Shown here one piece after another: positions 38,287-46,667 of a DNA stretch of 64,000 nt. Numbering within the stretch: position 1 is the stretch's first letter; each line of letters opens with the position of its first letter. This DNA comes from Streptomyces sp. Mut1 (GTDB lineage: Bacteria > Actinomycetota > Actinomycetes > Streptomycetales > Streptomycetaceae): positions 2,418,001-2,482,000 of the forward strand of contig NZ_CP120997.1 in the NCBI RefSeq assembly GCF_030719295.1, in the 5' to 3' direction. Under the pieces are notes generated by a model. The model did no database searches. It had not been told where the DNA came from and saw only the letters and a program-made list of their open reading frames with translations. The translations under genes were made by a program, and so were the position numbers.

Positions 38287-38314
38287 ACGGGCCGGGGCGT
38301 CGGCCCCGGCCCGT
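38287..38314. terminator. Bidirectional terminator between GNAT and mmsA
   Basis: A 12-bp perfect stem (38287-38298 with 38303-38314) and a 4-nt loop in the 49-bp gap between convergent genes. It is flanked by TA-rich bases on the left and fits termination in both directions. Confidence 0.82.
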
Positions 38315-38322
38315 GATGTGCG

Positions 38323-39822
38323 TCAGTGGTTCCTGGGGAAGCCCAGGTCCACGCCCGCCGGGGTGTCGGCCGGGTCGGGCCAGCGGGTCGTGGTGACCTT
38401 GCCGCGGGTGTAGAAGTGCACGCCGTCGTTGCCGTAGATGTGGTGGTCGCCGAAGAGGGAGTCCTTCCAGCCGCCGAAGGAGTGGTAGCCCACCGGGACC
38501 GGGATCGGCACGTTGACGCCGACCATGCCGGCCTCGATCTCCAGCTGGAAGCGGCGGGCCGCGCCGCCGTCGCGGGTGAAGATCGCGGTGCCGTTGCCGA
38601 ACGGCGAGGCGTTCATGAGGGCGACGCCCTCCTCGTACGTGCCGACGCGCAGCACGCACAGGACCGGGCCGAAGATTTCGTCCTTGTACGCGTCGGAGCC
38701 GGTGGAGACGTGGTCGAGGAGCGAGAGGCCGATCCAGTGGCCGTCCTCGAAGCCGTCGACGGTGAATCCGGTGCCGTCGAGGACGACTTCGGCGCCCTGG
38801 GCGGCGGCGCCGGTCACGTAGGAGGCGACCTTGTCGCGGTGGGCGGCGGTGATCAGCGGGCCCATCTCGGAGGCCGGGTCGGTGCCGGGGCCGATCTTGA
38901 TCCTCTCGGCCCGCTCCTTGATCCGGGCGACCAGCTCGTCGCCGATCGCGCCCACGGCGACGACCGCGGAGATCGCCATGCAGCGCTCCCCGGCCGAGCC
39001 GTACGCGGCGGAGACCGCGGCGTCGGCGGCGGCGTCCAGATCCGCGTCGGGCAGGACCAGCATGTGGTTCTTCGCGCCGCCGAGCGCCTGGACGCGCTTG
39101 CCGTTGGCGGAGGCGGTGGCGTGGATGTGGCGGGCGATGGGGGTCGAGCCGACGAAGGAGACGGCGGCGATGTCCGGGTGGTTCAGGAGGGCGTCGACGG
39201 CAACCCTGTCGCCGTGCAGGACGTTCAGCACGCCGTCCGGCAGACCGGCCTCGGCGGCCAGCTCGGCCAGCAGGTTGGCGGCGGAGGGGTCCTTCTCGCT
39301 GGGCTTGAGCACGAACGTGTTGCCGCAGGCGATGGCCAGCGGGAACATCCACATCGGCACCATGGCCGGGAAGTTGAACGGGGTGATGCCCGCGACGACG
39401 CCGATCGGCTGCCGGATCGATGAGACGTCGACCCGGTTGGAGACCTGGGTGGACAGCTCGCCCTTGAGCTGGGTGGTGATCCCGCAGGCCAGTTCGACGA
39501 TTTCCAGGCCGCGCGCGACCTCGCCGAGCGCGTCCGAGTGCACCTTGCCGTGCTCGGCGGTGATGAGCGCGGCGATCTCGTCCCGGTGGGCGTCCAGCAG
39601 CGCGTGGTAGCGGAACAGGATCCCCGTGCGGGCGGACAGCGACGAGGAGCGCCACGTCGTGTACGCGTCCTTCGCTGCGGCCACCGCCGTGTCGACCTCG
39701 TCCGGGGAGGCGAACGCGACCCGGGTGGTGACGGCACCGGTGGCCGGGTCGGTCACCGGGCCGTACGTGCCCGACGTGCCCTCGACGGTCTTGCCACCGA
39801 TCCAGTGGTTCACGGTCTTCAT
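38323..39822 (-). CDS. mmsA: Methylmalonate-semialdehyde dehydrogenase (acylating)
   Basis: A 499-residue CoA-dependent aldehyde dehydrogenase (also called IolA) that turns malonate semialdehyde into acetyl-CoA at the end of inositol breakdown, and methylmalonate semialdehyde into propionyl-CoA in valine breakdown. Motifs include PFNFPAMVPMWMFP (NAD binding), KPSEKDP, FVGSTPIA and the catalytic Cys in GSAGERCMAIS. The usual ELGGK Glu is replaced by QALGGAKNH, a hallmark of this subfamily, which uses CoA instead of water for deacylation. It is the last gene of the iol operon, 12 nt after iolD, and is followed by a bidirectional terminator. Confidence 0.95.
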   Translation of the reverse strand: MKTVNHWIGGKTVEGTSGTYGPVTDPATGAVTTRVAFASPDEVDTAVAAAKDAYTTWRSSSLSARTGILFRYHALLDAHRDEIAALITAEHGKVHSDALGEVARGLEIVELACGITTQLKGELSTQVSNRVDVSSIRQPIGVVAGITPFNFPAMVPMWMFPLAIACGNTFVLKPSEKDPSAANLLAELAAEAGLPDGVLNVLHGDRVAVDALLNHPDIAAVSFVGSTPIARHIHATASANGKRVQALGGAKNHMLVLPDADLDAAADAAVSAAYGSAGERCMAISAVVAVGAIGDELVARIKERAERIKIGPGTDPASEMGPLITAAHRDKVASYVTGAAAQGAEVVLDGTGFTVDGFEDGHWIGLSLLDHVSTGSDAYKDEIFGPVLCVLRVGTYEEGVALMNASPFGNGTAIFTRDGGAARRFQLEIEAGMVGVNVPIPVPVGYHSFGGWKDSLFGDHHIYGNDGVHFYTRGKVTTTRWPDPADTPAGVDLGFPRNH

Positions 39823-39834
39823 GCTGCGGCTCCT

Positions 39835-41799
39835 TCAGAGGTGACGGCGTCGGCCGGCGCTGTGGCGTTCGTACTCTTTCCGTGCTGCGACCGCCGCGGG
39901 GCGGGTGGCCGTCTCGGCCACGGGGACATCCCACCACGCCTGTGCGTCCGGGGGCCCCTGTCCCGCACCAGGTGTTTCGGTCTCCACATGCACACAGACG
40001 GGCCGGTCCGCCGCGCGGGCCTCGGCCAGGGCCTCGCGCAGCTCGCCCACCGTCCCGGCGCGCAGCACCCGCATGCCGAGCGAGGCGGCGTTGGCGGCGA
40101 GGTCGACGGGGAGCGGGGGCCCGGTGAAGCGGGTGTCGGCGGCGCGGTGGCGGTAGGCCGTACCGAAGCGTTCGCCGCCGGTGGACTCGGAGAGGCCGCC
40201 GATCGACGCGTATCCGTGGTTCTGGAGGACGACGAGCTTGACGGGCAGGTCCTCCTGGACGGCGGTCACGATCTCGGTCGGGTTCATGAGGTAGGTGCCG
40301 TCGCCGACGAGCGCCCAGACGGGGCGGCCGGGGGCGGCGAGCTGGACACCGATCGCGGCCGGGATCTCGTAGCCCATGCAGGAGTAGCCGTACTCCACGT
40401 GGTACTGGCGCGGGGAGCGGGTCCGCCAGAGTTTGTGCAGGTCACCGGGGAGGGAACCGGCCGCGTTGATGAGGATGTCGTCGTCGGTGACCAACTCGTC
40501 CAGGAGGCCGAGGACCTGGGTCTGGGTGGGGCGGGCCCGGGGGTCGGGGGTGGCGTAGACGGTGTCGACGCGCCGCTCCCAGCGGTCCTTGGCCCCGGTG
40601 TACTCGGCCTCGTACGCGGGGTCCGTGCGGTGCCCGGCCAGGGCGGCGGTGAGGGCTTCCAGGGCGGTGCGGGCGTCGGCGACGAGCGGGAGCGCGGCGA
40701 GCTTGTGGGCGTCAAAACCGGTGATGTTGACGCCGAGGAACCGGACGTCCGGGTTCTGGAAGAGGGTCGCGGAGGCGGTCGTGAAGTCGGTGAAGCGGGT
40801 GCCGGTCCCGATGACGAGGTCGGCGGTGCGGGCCAGGTCGTCGGCGGTGGCGGTGCCGGTGTGGCCGATGCCGCCGATGTCGGCGGGGTGGTCGTGGCGC
40901 AGGGAGCCCTTGCCCGCCTGGGTGGAGGCGACGGGGATGCGGGTGGCGTCGGCGAACGCGGCGAGTGCCTCCTCGGCGGCGCTGTGGTGGACCCCGCCGC
41001 CCGCGACGATCAGCGGCCTGCGGGCGGCACGCACCGCCGAGGCAGCCCGGTCGAGTTCGTGCGGGTCGGGGGCGGGGCGGCGTACGTGCCAGACGCGCTC
41101 GGCGAAGAACTCCTCCGGCCAGTCGTGCGCCTCGGCCTGCACGTCCTGGGGCAGCGCGAGCGTGACCGCGCCGGTCTCCGCCGGGTCGGCGAGGACCCGC
41201 ATGGCGTGCAGCGCGGCCGGGATCAGGGCCTCGGGGCGGGTGACGCGGTCGAAGTAGCGGGAGACGGGGCGCAGGCAGTCGTTGACGGAGACGTCGCCCG
41301 CGAACGGCACCTCCAGCTGCTGGAGCACGGGGTCGGCGGGGCGGGTCGCGAAGGTGTCACCGGGCAGCAGCAGGACCGGCAGGTGGTTGACGGTGGCGAG
41401 GGCGGCGCCGGTGACGAGGTTGGTGGCGCCGGGGCCGATGGAGGTGGTCACGGCCTGCGCGGACAGCCGGCCCGACTGGCGGGCGTATCCGACGGCCGCG
41501 TGCACCATGGACTGCTCGTTGCGGCCCTGGAGGTAGGGCATGGCGGGGCCGGTCTCCAGGAGCGCCTGGCCGATGCCCGCGACGTTGCCGTGGCCGAAGA
41601 TGCCCCAGGTCGCGGCGATCAGCCGATGGCGGTGGCCGTCGCGCTCGGTGTACTGGCGGGCGAGGAAGGCGATCAGTGCCTGGGCGGTGGTGAGCCGCCG
41701 CGTGGGCGCCCCGGTGGTTCCGGGCGTCGCGGTGGATCCGGGCGCGCCGGTGGATCCGGTCCCGCCGGTCGTTCCGGTCGTTGCGCTGCGCTCTGTCAT
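39835..41799 (-). CDS. iolD: 3D-trihydroxycyclohexane-1,2-dione hydrolase
   Basis: A 654-residue thiamine diphosphate enzyme of inositol catabolism; it opens the ring of THcHDO to give 5-deoxy-glucuronate. ThDP features are the catalytic Glu in RNEQSMVHAAVGYAR, the central FAD-like fold and the ThDP/Mg motif GDGTYLMNPTEIV...QNHGY. The first 33 residues are a low-complexity Gly/Ala/Thr/Pro run made of short repeats (TTGGTGSTGAPGS), absent from normal IolD and apparently an expansion. ATG 41799 overlaps the iolB stop (ATGA), which fixes the start. mmsA follows after 12 nt. Confidence 0.95.
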   Translation of the reverse strand: MTERSATTGTTGGTGSTGAPGSTATPGTTGAPTRRLTTAQALIAFLARQYTERDGHRHRLIAATWGIFGHGNVAGIGQALLETGPAMPYLQGRNEQSMVHAAVGYARQSGRLSAQAVTTSIGPGATNLVTGAALATVNHLPVLLLPGDTFATRPADPVLQQLEVPFAGDVSVNDCLRPVSRYFDRVTRPEALIPAALHAMRVLADPAETGAVTLALPQDVQAEAHDWPEEFFAERVWHVRRPAPDPHELDRAASAVRAARRPLIVAGGGVHHSAAEEALAAFADATRIPVASTQAGKGSLRHDHPADIGGIGHTGTATADDLARTADLVIGTGTRFTDFTTASATLFQNPDVRFLGVNITGFDAHKLAALPLVADARTALEALTAALAGHRTDPAYEAEYTGAKDRWERRVDTVYATPDPRARPTQTQVLGLLDELVTDDDILINAAGSLPGDLHKLWRTRSPRQYHVEYGYSCMGYEIPAAIGVQLAAPGRPVWALVGDGTYLMNPTEIVTAVQEDLPVKLVVLQNHGYASIGGLSESTGGERFGTAYRHRAADTRFTGPPLPVDLAANAASLGMRVLRAGTVGELREALAEARAADRPVCVHVETETPGAGQGPPDAQAWWDVPVAETATRPAAVAARKEYERHSAGRRRHL

Positions 41800-42677
41800 C
41801 CCTGGTCCTCCGGCCCGTAGAGCGGCAGCCGGGGGTCGGCCGGCTGGGACGGCCAGGTGTCGCGGATCCAGCGGTGGTCGGGGTGGTCGCGGATCAGCCA
41901 CTCCCGCTTCTCGCCGGGGCCCGCCATGACGTTGAGGTAGTAGAGGGTGCGGCCGGGCGGGGCGATGGAGGGGCCGTGCCAGCCGTCGGGGATGAGGACG
42001 GTGTCACCGCTGCGGACCTCGGCCAGAACATCGGTGCCGCCGGGCCGGGACGGGGACACCCGGTGGTAGCCGAGGCCTCCGTCTGCCACCTCGAAGTAGT
42101 AGATCTCCTCCAGGACGGATTCCTCGCCGGGGTGGTGCTCGTCGTGTTTGTGCGGCGGGTAGGAGGACCAGTTGCCGCCGGGCGTGAGGACTTCCACGGC
42201 GATCAGCCGGTCGCAGTCGAAGGCGTCGGCGGCGGCGAAGTTGTTGACCTGTCGGGAGCAGTTGCCGGAGCCGCGAAGCTCCACGCGTACCTCCGGCGCG
42301 GGGCCGTAGCGAGCGGGGAGTCGTCGCTCGCACTTCGCTCCTGCCAGGGCGAAGCGGCCTCCTGCGCCGGAGGCGATCTGTGCGTGGGCGTCGCGCGGTA
42401 CATAGGCGAAGTCGGATACGCCGCTGAACACGCTCTTACGGCCCAGCAGTTCAAAGATCTCATCTGAGATGTGCACCGTACAGCTGCCGGTCAACGGCAG
42501 TACGATCCACTCGCTCTCCCCGGTGACAAGTGTGTGAACTCCTCCCGGTTCCAGTTCCACCACTCGTAGGCTCGACCGCTCCCAGCCGGCCTGTTCCGGG
42601 CCGATGTCGAGGGCGTAGGGGCCGTGGGCGGTGCGGCCCGCGGGCAGGTGGTACGTCGGTTGTCCTCGCATACTCAT
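41796..42677 (-). CDS. iolB: 5-deoxy-glucuronate isomerase
   Basis: A 293-residue bicupin enzyme that isomerises 5-deoxy-D-glucuronate to 2-deoxy-5-keto-gluconate. The metal site shows in SSYPPHKHDEHHP with the following EEIYYFEV, and the C-terminus has DGWHGPSIAPPG. The length fits IolB. It overlaps the upstream aldolase gene by 4 nt (ATG 42677; an internal ATG at 42671 is possible) and the downstream iolD by 4 nt, so translation of all three is coupled. Confidence 0.95.
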   Translation of the reverse strand: MSMRGQPTYHLPAGRTAHGPYALDIGPEQAGWERSSLRVVELEPGGVHTLVTGESEWIVLPLTGSCTVHISDEIFELLGRKSVFSGVSDFAYVPRDAHAQIASGAGGRFALAGAKCERRLPARYGPAPEVRVELRGSGNCSRQVNNFAAADAFDCDRLIAVEVLTPGGNWSSYPPHKHDEHHPGEESVLEEIYYFEVADGGLGYHRVSPSRPGGTDVLAEVRSGDTVLIPDGWHGPSIAPPGRTLYYLNVMAGPGEKREWLIRDHPDHRWIRDTWPSQPADPRLPLYGPEDQG

Positions 42678-43591
42678 GTCCCTTCCCCGGCCGTGGTGTC
42701 CGGACCGAGCAGTGATACGGCCGTGTCGACGGCGGCGGCCACCTCCCCGTCTGCGGGATACAGCAGTGAGCGCCCCACCACCAGCCCCCGGACGGTCGGC
42801 AGGCGCAGCGCGGCCCGCCATTTCTCGTACGCCGCGTCCTGCTCGTCGCCGACCTCGCCACCGAGGAGCACGGCGGGCAGCGTCGAACTCTCCATGACCC
42901 GGGCCATCTCGTCGGGTTTCTCCGTGACGGGGACCTTGAGCCAGGTGTACGCGGAGGTGCCGGCCAGTCCCGAGGCGATGGCGATGGCGGTGCTGACGGC
43001 GGCGGCGCTCAGGTCGTTGTGGACCCGGCCCGCGGCGCGGCGGCAGAGGAAGGGTTCGACGAAGACGGGCAGCCGGTGGGCGGCCATGGCGTCGATGGCG
43101 CGGGCGGTCGTGTGCATCGTGTCGAGGGAGCCGGGGTCCTGGTGGTCGATGCGCAGCAGGAGCTTTCCGGCGTCGAATCCGAGGCGGGCCAGGTCCTCGG
43201 GGCGGTGTCCGGTGAAGCGGTCGTCCAGCTCGAAGGAGGCGCCGACCAGTCCGCCCCGGTTCATCGAACCGATGACCACCTTGTTCTCCAGGGCGCCCAG
43301 GAGCAGCAGGTCGTCCAGGATGTCGGCGGTGGCGAGCACGCCGTCGACGCCGGGCCTGGAGAGGGCGAGGCAGAGCCGTTCCAGCAGCTCGAAGCGGTTG
43401 GCCATGGCCAGTTCGCGGCCGCCGACCGCTAGCGAGCCTCGGGCGGGGTGGTCGGCGGCGACGATCATCAGCCGGCCGCGCCCGGTGACCAGCGGGCGCC
43501 TGGCGCGGCGGGCGGCGGCCTCGGCGACGGCTTCCGGATGGTGCACGCGCAGGTCGACCAGGTCGGAGACGCGGGAGGCGGCCGGGCTCAT
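42674..43591 (-). CDS. Class I aldolase-like (beta/alpha)8 protein of the iol operon
   Basis: A 305-residue TIM-barrel protein. Segments such as RLMIVAADHPARGSL, VDGVLATADILDDLLLLG, LLRIDHQDPGSL and AYTWLKVP resemble the Cgl0159-type family and class I aldolases, with a candidate Schiff-base Lys in TWLKVPV. By position between iolC and iolB it probably splits 2-deoxy-5-keto-gluconate-6-phosphate to malonate semialdehyde and DHAP, the step done by class II aldolase IolJ in Bacillus; no IolJ is present in the window. That assignment is inference. ATGA overlaps join it to both neighbours. Confidence 0.85.
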   Translation of the reverse strand: MSPAASRVSDLVDLRVHHPEAVAEAAARRARRPLVTGRGRLMIVAADHPARGSLAVGGRELAMANRFELLERLCLALSRPGVDGVLATADILDDLLLLGALENKVVIGSMNRGGLVGASFELDDRFTGHRPEDLARLGFDAGKLLLRIDHQDPGSLDTMHTTARAIDAMAAHRLPVFVEPFLCRRAAGRVHNDLSAAAVSTAIAIASGLAGTSAYTWLKVPVTEKPDEMARVMESSTLPAVLLGGEVGDEQDAAYEKWRAALRLPTVRGLVVGRSLLYPADGEVAAAVDTAVSLLGPDTTAGEGT

Positions 43592-44853
43592 CGGGCCGCT
43601 CCGGGGGCCCGGGCGGTGACGGCGCCTTCGGCGAGAGCGGCTTCGACCTCGTGCGGGAAGGGCATGGCGGAGGAGCAGGCGAGCCGGGAGGCGACGATGG
43701 CGCCGGCGGCGTTGGCGTAGCGCATGGTGCGGGCGGTCTCCCAGCCGGCGAGCAGCCCGTGGCAGAGCGAACCGCCGAACGCGTCGCCCGCGCCGAGGCC
43801 GTTGACCACGTCGACGGGCAGCGGTGGCACATCGGCGACGGTGCCGTCCCGGTGGACGGCGAGAACGCCCGCCGGGCCCCGCTTCACGACGGCCAGCTCG
43901 ACGCCCGCGTCGATGAGGGCGCGGGCCGCCGCGTACGGTTCGCGCTCGCCGGTCGCGATCTCGCACTCGTCCAGGTTGCCCACGGCGACGGTGGCGTGCG
44001 CGAGGGCCTCGCGGTAGCGGGCGGACGGGGAGACCACGCCGGACGCCCCGGCGGGGTCTCCGGCCGTCCCGGCGGGTGCCCTGGCCGTCCCGGCGGGTGT
44101 CCAGGCCGTCGTCCCGGCCGTCGGGCCGACCGTTGCGCCGTCCGTCGGGCCGGCCGTCGTCGCGGTCGCCGCGCCGGTCGCCGCGCCGGTGTTCGCCCCG
44201 GCGGGTGCCCCAGCCGTGACCCCGGTGTTCGCCCCGGCCGTCGGGCCGTCGGCCGGGGCGCCGGTCGGGGCGCCATTCGGGCCGGCCGCGGGTCCGGCCG
44301 CGGGTCCGGCCCCTTCGCCGGCCTGCTCCCAGAACATCGGGCGCCAGTCGAGGTCGAAGACGGTGATGCCGGACCGGTCGCGGGCGCGCAGCGCGGCGAG
44401 CGTCGCGGTCCGGCTCGGCTCGGCGCACAGCCCGGTACCGGTCATCCAGAACACCCGGGCGGCCCTGATCGCCGCCAGGTCGAGCTCCGAGGCGTGGATC
44501 TCCAGGTCCGGGGCCTTGGGCTGCCGGTAGAAGTAGAGCGGGAAGTCGTCGGGCGGGAAGACCTCGCAGAAGGTGACCGGGGTCGGGTAGGCGGCGACGG
44601 GGGTCACCCATCGGTCGTCCACGCCGAATTCCCGCAACTGGTCGTGCAGGTAGGTGCCGAAGGGGTCCTGCCCGGTCCGGGTCACCACGGCGGTGCGCCG
44701 GCCGAGGCGGGCCGCGGCGACGGCGACGTTGGCGGGAGAGCCGCCGAGGAACTTCCCGAAGGTGTCGACCCGGGCCAGCGGCACGCCGGTCCTGAGCGGA
44801 TAGAGGTCCACCCCGATCCGCCCCATGGTGATCACGTCGTACGGCTCAGGCAT
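43588..44853 (-). CDS. iolC: 5-dehydro-2-deoxygluconokinase with a low-complexity insertion
   Basis: A 421-residue PfkB sugar kinase that phosphorylates 2-deoxy-5-keto-gluconate. The N-terminal signature GGSPANVAVAAARLG and the C-terminal catalytic motif VNGLGAGDAFGGSL (Asp base) are intact. Family members are about 320-340 residues. The excess is one insertion at residues 179-272, made only of Gly, Ala, Thr, Pro and a few Asn/Asp in short repeats, placed between FDLDWRPMFWE and SARYREALAHATVAVGN. The reading frame is preserved, so the enzyme may still work with a long disordered loop. It is the first gene of the operon, with a sigma-70-like promoter 72 nt upstream. Confidence 0.93.
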   Translation of the reverse strand: MPEPYDVITMGRIGVDLYPLRTGVPLARVDTFGKFLGGSPANVAVAAARLGRRTAVVTRTGQDPFGTYLHDQLREFGVDDRWVTPVAAYPTPVTFCEVFPPDDFPLYFYRQPKAPDLEIHASELDLAAIRAARVFWMTGTGLCAEPSRTATLAALRARDRSGITVFDLDWRPMFWEQAGEGAGPAAGPAAGPNGAPTGAPADGPTAGANTGVTAGAPAGANTGAATGAATATTAGPTDGATVGPTAGTTAWTPAGTARAPAGTAGDPAGASGVVSPSARYREALAHATVAVGNLDECEIATGEREPYAAARALIDAGVELAVVKRGPAGVLAVHRDGTVADVPPLPVDVVNGLGAGDAFGGSLCHGLLAGWETARTMRYANAAGAIVASRLACSSAMPFPHEVEAALAEGAVTARAPGAAR

Positions 44854-44924
44854 TCAGCGTCCCTTCGGCTGGGCGCCCTTCGGGCTACCGGTGGGGCGGC
44901 TGCCGCAACGGCGGCCGGTACCCG

Positions 44925-44953
44925 GTTCTAACCCTTCCCCCGATCACTGTCAA
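44925..44953 (-). promoter_or_regulatory. Promoter of the iol operon
   Basis: On the minus strand TTGACA (44953-44948) and TAGAAC (44930-44925) are separated by 17 bp, close to the vegetative consensus. The transcript would start about 65 nt before iolC. Confidence 0.7.
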
Positions 44954-44960
44954 TCATTTG

Positions 44961-44987
44961 TACGGACATACGGACGTATCCTTGACA
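44961..44987. promoter_or_regulatory. Possible operator in the divergent iol control region
   Basis: TACGGAC occurs twice in tandem (44961-44967 and 44969-44975), and ATACG-GA-CGTAT (44968-44979) is a perfect short palindrome. TTGACA at 44982-44987 on the plus strand is a possible -35 for the IolE-like gene, although no good -10 follows. The elements lie just upstream of the iolC -35 and could serve both directions. Confidence 0.45.
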
Positions 44988-45017
44988 TGTGCGCCCCCGC
45001 GTGGTGAGGGTGGGCCC

Positions 45018-45947
45018 ATGGCCTCCTCCTCCGCTTCCGCCCCGGCCGGTATCCGCATCGGCTCAGCGCCCGACTCCTGGGGAGTGTGGTTCCCCGACGA
45101 TCCGCGCCAAGTGCCCTGGCGGCGCTTCCTCGACGAGGTCTCCACCGCGGGCTACGAGTGGATCGAGCTGGGCCCCTATGGCTACCTCCCGACCGATCCG
45201 GCCCGCCTCGCGGACGAGACCCGCAGCCGCGGGCTCTCCGTCTCGGCGGGCACCGTTTTCACCGGATTGCACCATGGCCCGGAGGTCTGGGACCGGACCT
45301 GGGCGCATGTCGCCGACATCGCGGCACTCACCCGGGCGATGGGCGCCGCCCATCTCGTGGTCATCCCGTCGTTCTGGCGCGACGACCGGACGGGCGAGGT
45401 GCTGGAGGACCGCGCGCTCACCGCCGGGCAGTGGCGCCATCTCACCTCCCAGACCGAGCGGCTGGGGCGCGAGGTCCTGGACCGTTACGGGCTGCGCATC
45501 GTCGTCCATCCCCATGCCGACACCCATATCGACACCGAGGAGAACGTCAGCCGCTTCCTCGACGCCACCGACCCGGACCTCGTCTCGCTCTGTCTCGACA
45601 CGGGCCACTACGCGTACTGCGGCGGCGACAGCGTCGAGCTGATCGAGACCTACGGCGAGCGGATCGGCTACCTCCACCTCAAGCAGGTCGACCCGGAGAT
45701 CCTGGCCGATGTGGTGGCGAACGAGGTGCCGTTCGGGCCGGCCGTGGCGCGCGGCGTCATGTGCGAACCGCCGGGCGGGGTCCCGGCCCTGGAACCGGTC
45801 CTCGCCGCCGCCCGCCGGCTGGACGTCGACCTGTTCGCGATCGTCGAGCAGGACATGTACCCGTGCCCGCCCGACCGCCCCTTCCCCATCGCCCGCCGCA
45901 CCCGGGAATTCCTCCGCTCCTGCGGCACCCCGCGCCGGGCTCCCTGA
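45018..45947 (+). CDS. TIM-barrel sugar isomerase/epimerase, IolE-like
   Basis: A 309-residue AP-endonuclease-2/xylose isomerase-like barrel. Metal-binding residues are suggested by EWIELGPYG, RIVVHPHADTHID, LCLDTGHYAYC, GYLHLKQVD and a late Glu in FAIVEQD. It is divergent from the iol operon, so a step such as inosose dehydration (IolE) or inosose isomerisation (IolI/IolH) is likely. Which one cannot be told from motifs. The frame is open from 44958, but ATG 45018 with GAGGG upstream gives the family N-terminus. No inositol dehydrogenase (IolG) gene is in the window. Confidence 0.85.
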   Translation: MASSSASAPAGIRIGSAPDSWGVWFPDDPRQVPWRRFLDEVSTAGYEWIELGPYGYLPTDPARLADETRSRGLSVSAGTVFTGLHHGPEVWDRTWAHVADIAALTRAMGAAHLVVIPSFWRDDRTGEVLEDRALTAGQWRHLTSQTERLGREVLDRYGLRIVVHPHADTHIDTEENVSRFLDATDPDLVSLCLDTGHYAYCGGDSVELIETYGERIGYLHLKQVDPEILADVVANEVPFGPAVARGVMCEPPGGVPALEPVLAAARRLDVDLFAIVEQDMYPCPPDRPFPIARRTREFLRSCGTPRRAP

Positions 45948-46342
45948 CACGCCGGACGGACCCGGGCAGTGACGTCGGGCCGGTACTTGCTGTCGCCCTC
46001 GGTGAGACCGGGCCCCCGGGCCCGCCCCGTTGGCCGCCACCCACCCCGCAGGCCGGCCGGTGCTGGTCCGTCCAACCGGCGCCACCCACCCGGTGGGCCG
46101 AGCCGGCCGCCACCCACCCCGTGGCACAAAAGCCGCCCGCCGCCCCGCCGACGGCTCGCCGAGATCACCCCCTCGTCACGCATATCTCCGTTCTGCGGGT
46201 CTTCCGTCACAGCCGCTCGACAGGCCCCGCCCCCTCCCGCCTCCCGTCGTTCACCCCACACAGGCTGAGCGATCGTCAGTGACCGCGGCGCAGTTCCCCC
46301 GACGGCCCCCAGGCCGCCGCCGCGGTGCAGAGAGGTGGCACC
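45948..46342. other. Intergenic region with a short repeated motif
   Basis: No convincing gene is found in these 395 bp. The 17-mer GGCCGCCACCCACCCCG occurs twice exactly (46032-46048 and 46105-46121), with a shortened copy at 46078-46092. The right end carries AGAGG as the ribosome site of the next gene. The low-complexity CA/CG composition suggests slippage-derived sequence. Confidence 0.6.
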
Positions 46343-46540
46343 ATGACGGACAGAGGGCTCTGGTCCTACAAGGACATCGCCGCGCACATCCGGGTTCAGC
46401 CGGACACGGTCCGCTCCTATCGCAAGCACGGCCTCCTGCCGGCGCCGGATCACGTGGAGAACGGGAAGCCCTACTGGTACGCGGACACGGTCCGCGCCTG
46501 GGTCGCCGCCCGCCCCGGCAACCGGGGCCGCCGCGGCTGA
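46343..46540 (+). CDS. Small helix-turn-helix DNA-binding protein
   Basis: A 65-residue protein. The segment YKDIAAHIRVQPDTVRSYRKHGLLPAPD is a helix-turn-helix of the MerR/excisionase type, followed by a short wing (YWYADTVRAWVAARP). It has no sensor domain. ATG 46343 has AGAGG 7 nt upstream. It is convergent with the MmpL gene, with a hairpin behind the stop. Similar tiny HTH proteins are common in Streptomyces; the target is unknown. No phage or plasmid genes are nearby to support an excisionase role. Confidence 0.85.
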   Translation: MTDRGLWSYKDIAAHIRVQPDTVRSYRKHGLLPAPDHVENGKPYWYADTVRAWVAARPGNRGRRG

Positions 46541-46550
46541 CGGGGCCGAC

Positions 46551-46584
46551 CGGGGGCCGTACGCCGTCCGCCGTCCGGCCCCCG
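46551..46584 (+). terminator. Hairpin terminator after the small HTH gene
   Basis: CGGGGGCCG (46551-46559) pairs with CGGCCCCCG (46576-46584) across a 16-nt loop, 10 nt after the stop codon. Confidence 0.65.
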
Positions 46585-46667
46585 CCCGACCGGCCACCCG
46601 CTCGTCCGGCCCCCGCCTGCCCCGCACCCCACGTCCCGGAACGCGCCCGTCCCGCGCCCCGCCCCTT

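Noticed and set aside
46343..46540. Phage or plasmid excisionase
   Set aside because: The HTH fold would allow it, but no integrase, replication or transfer genes are close, so a general small regulator is the safer call.
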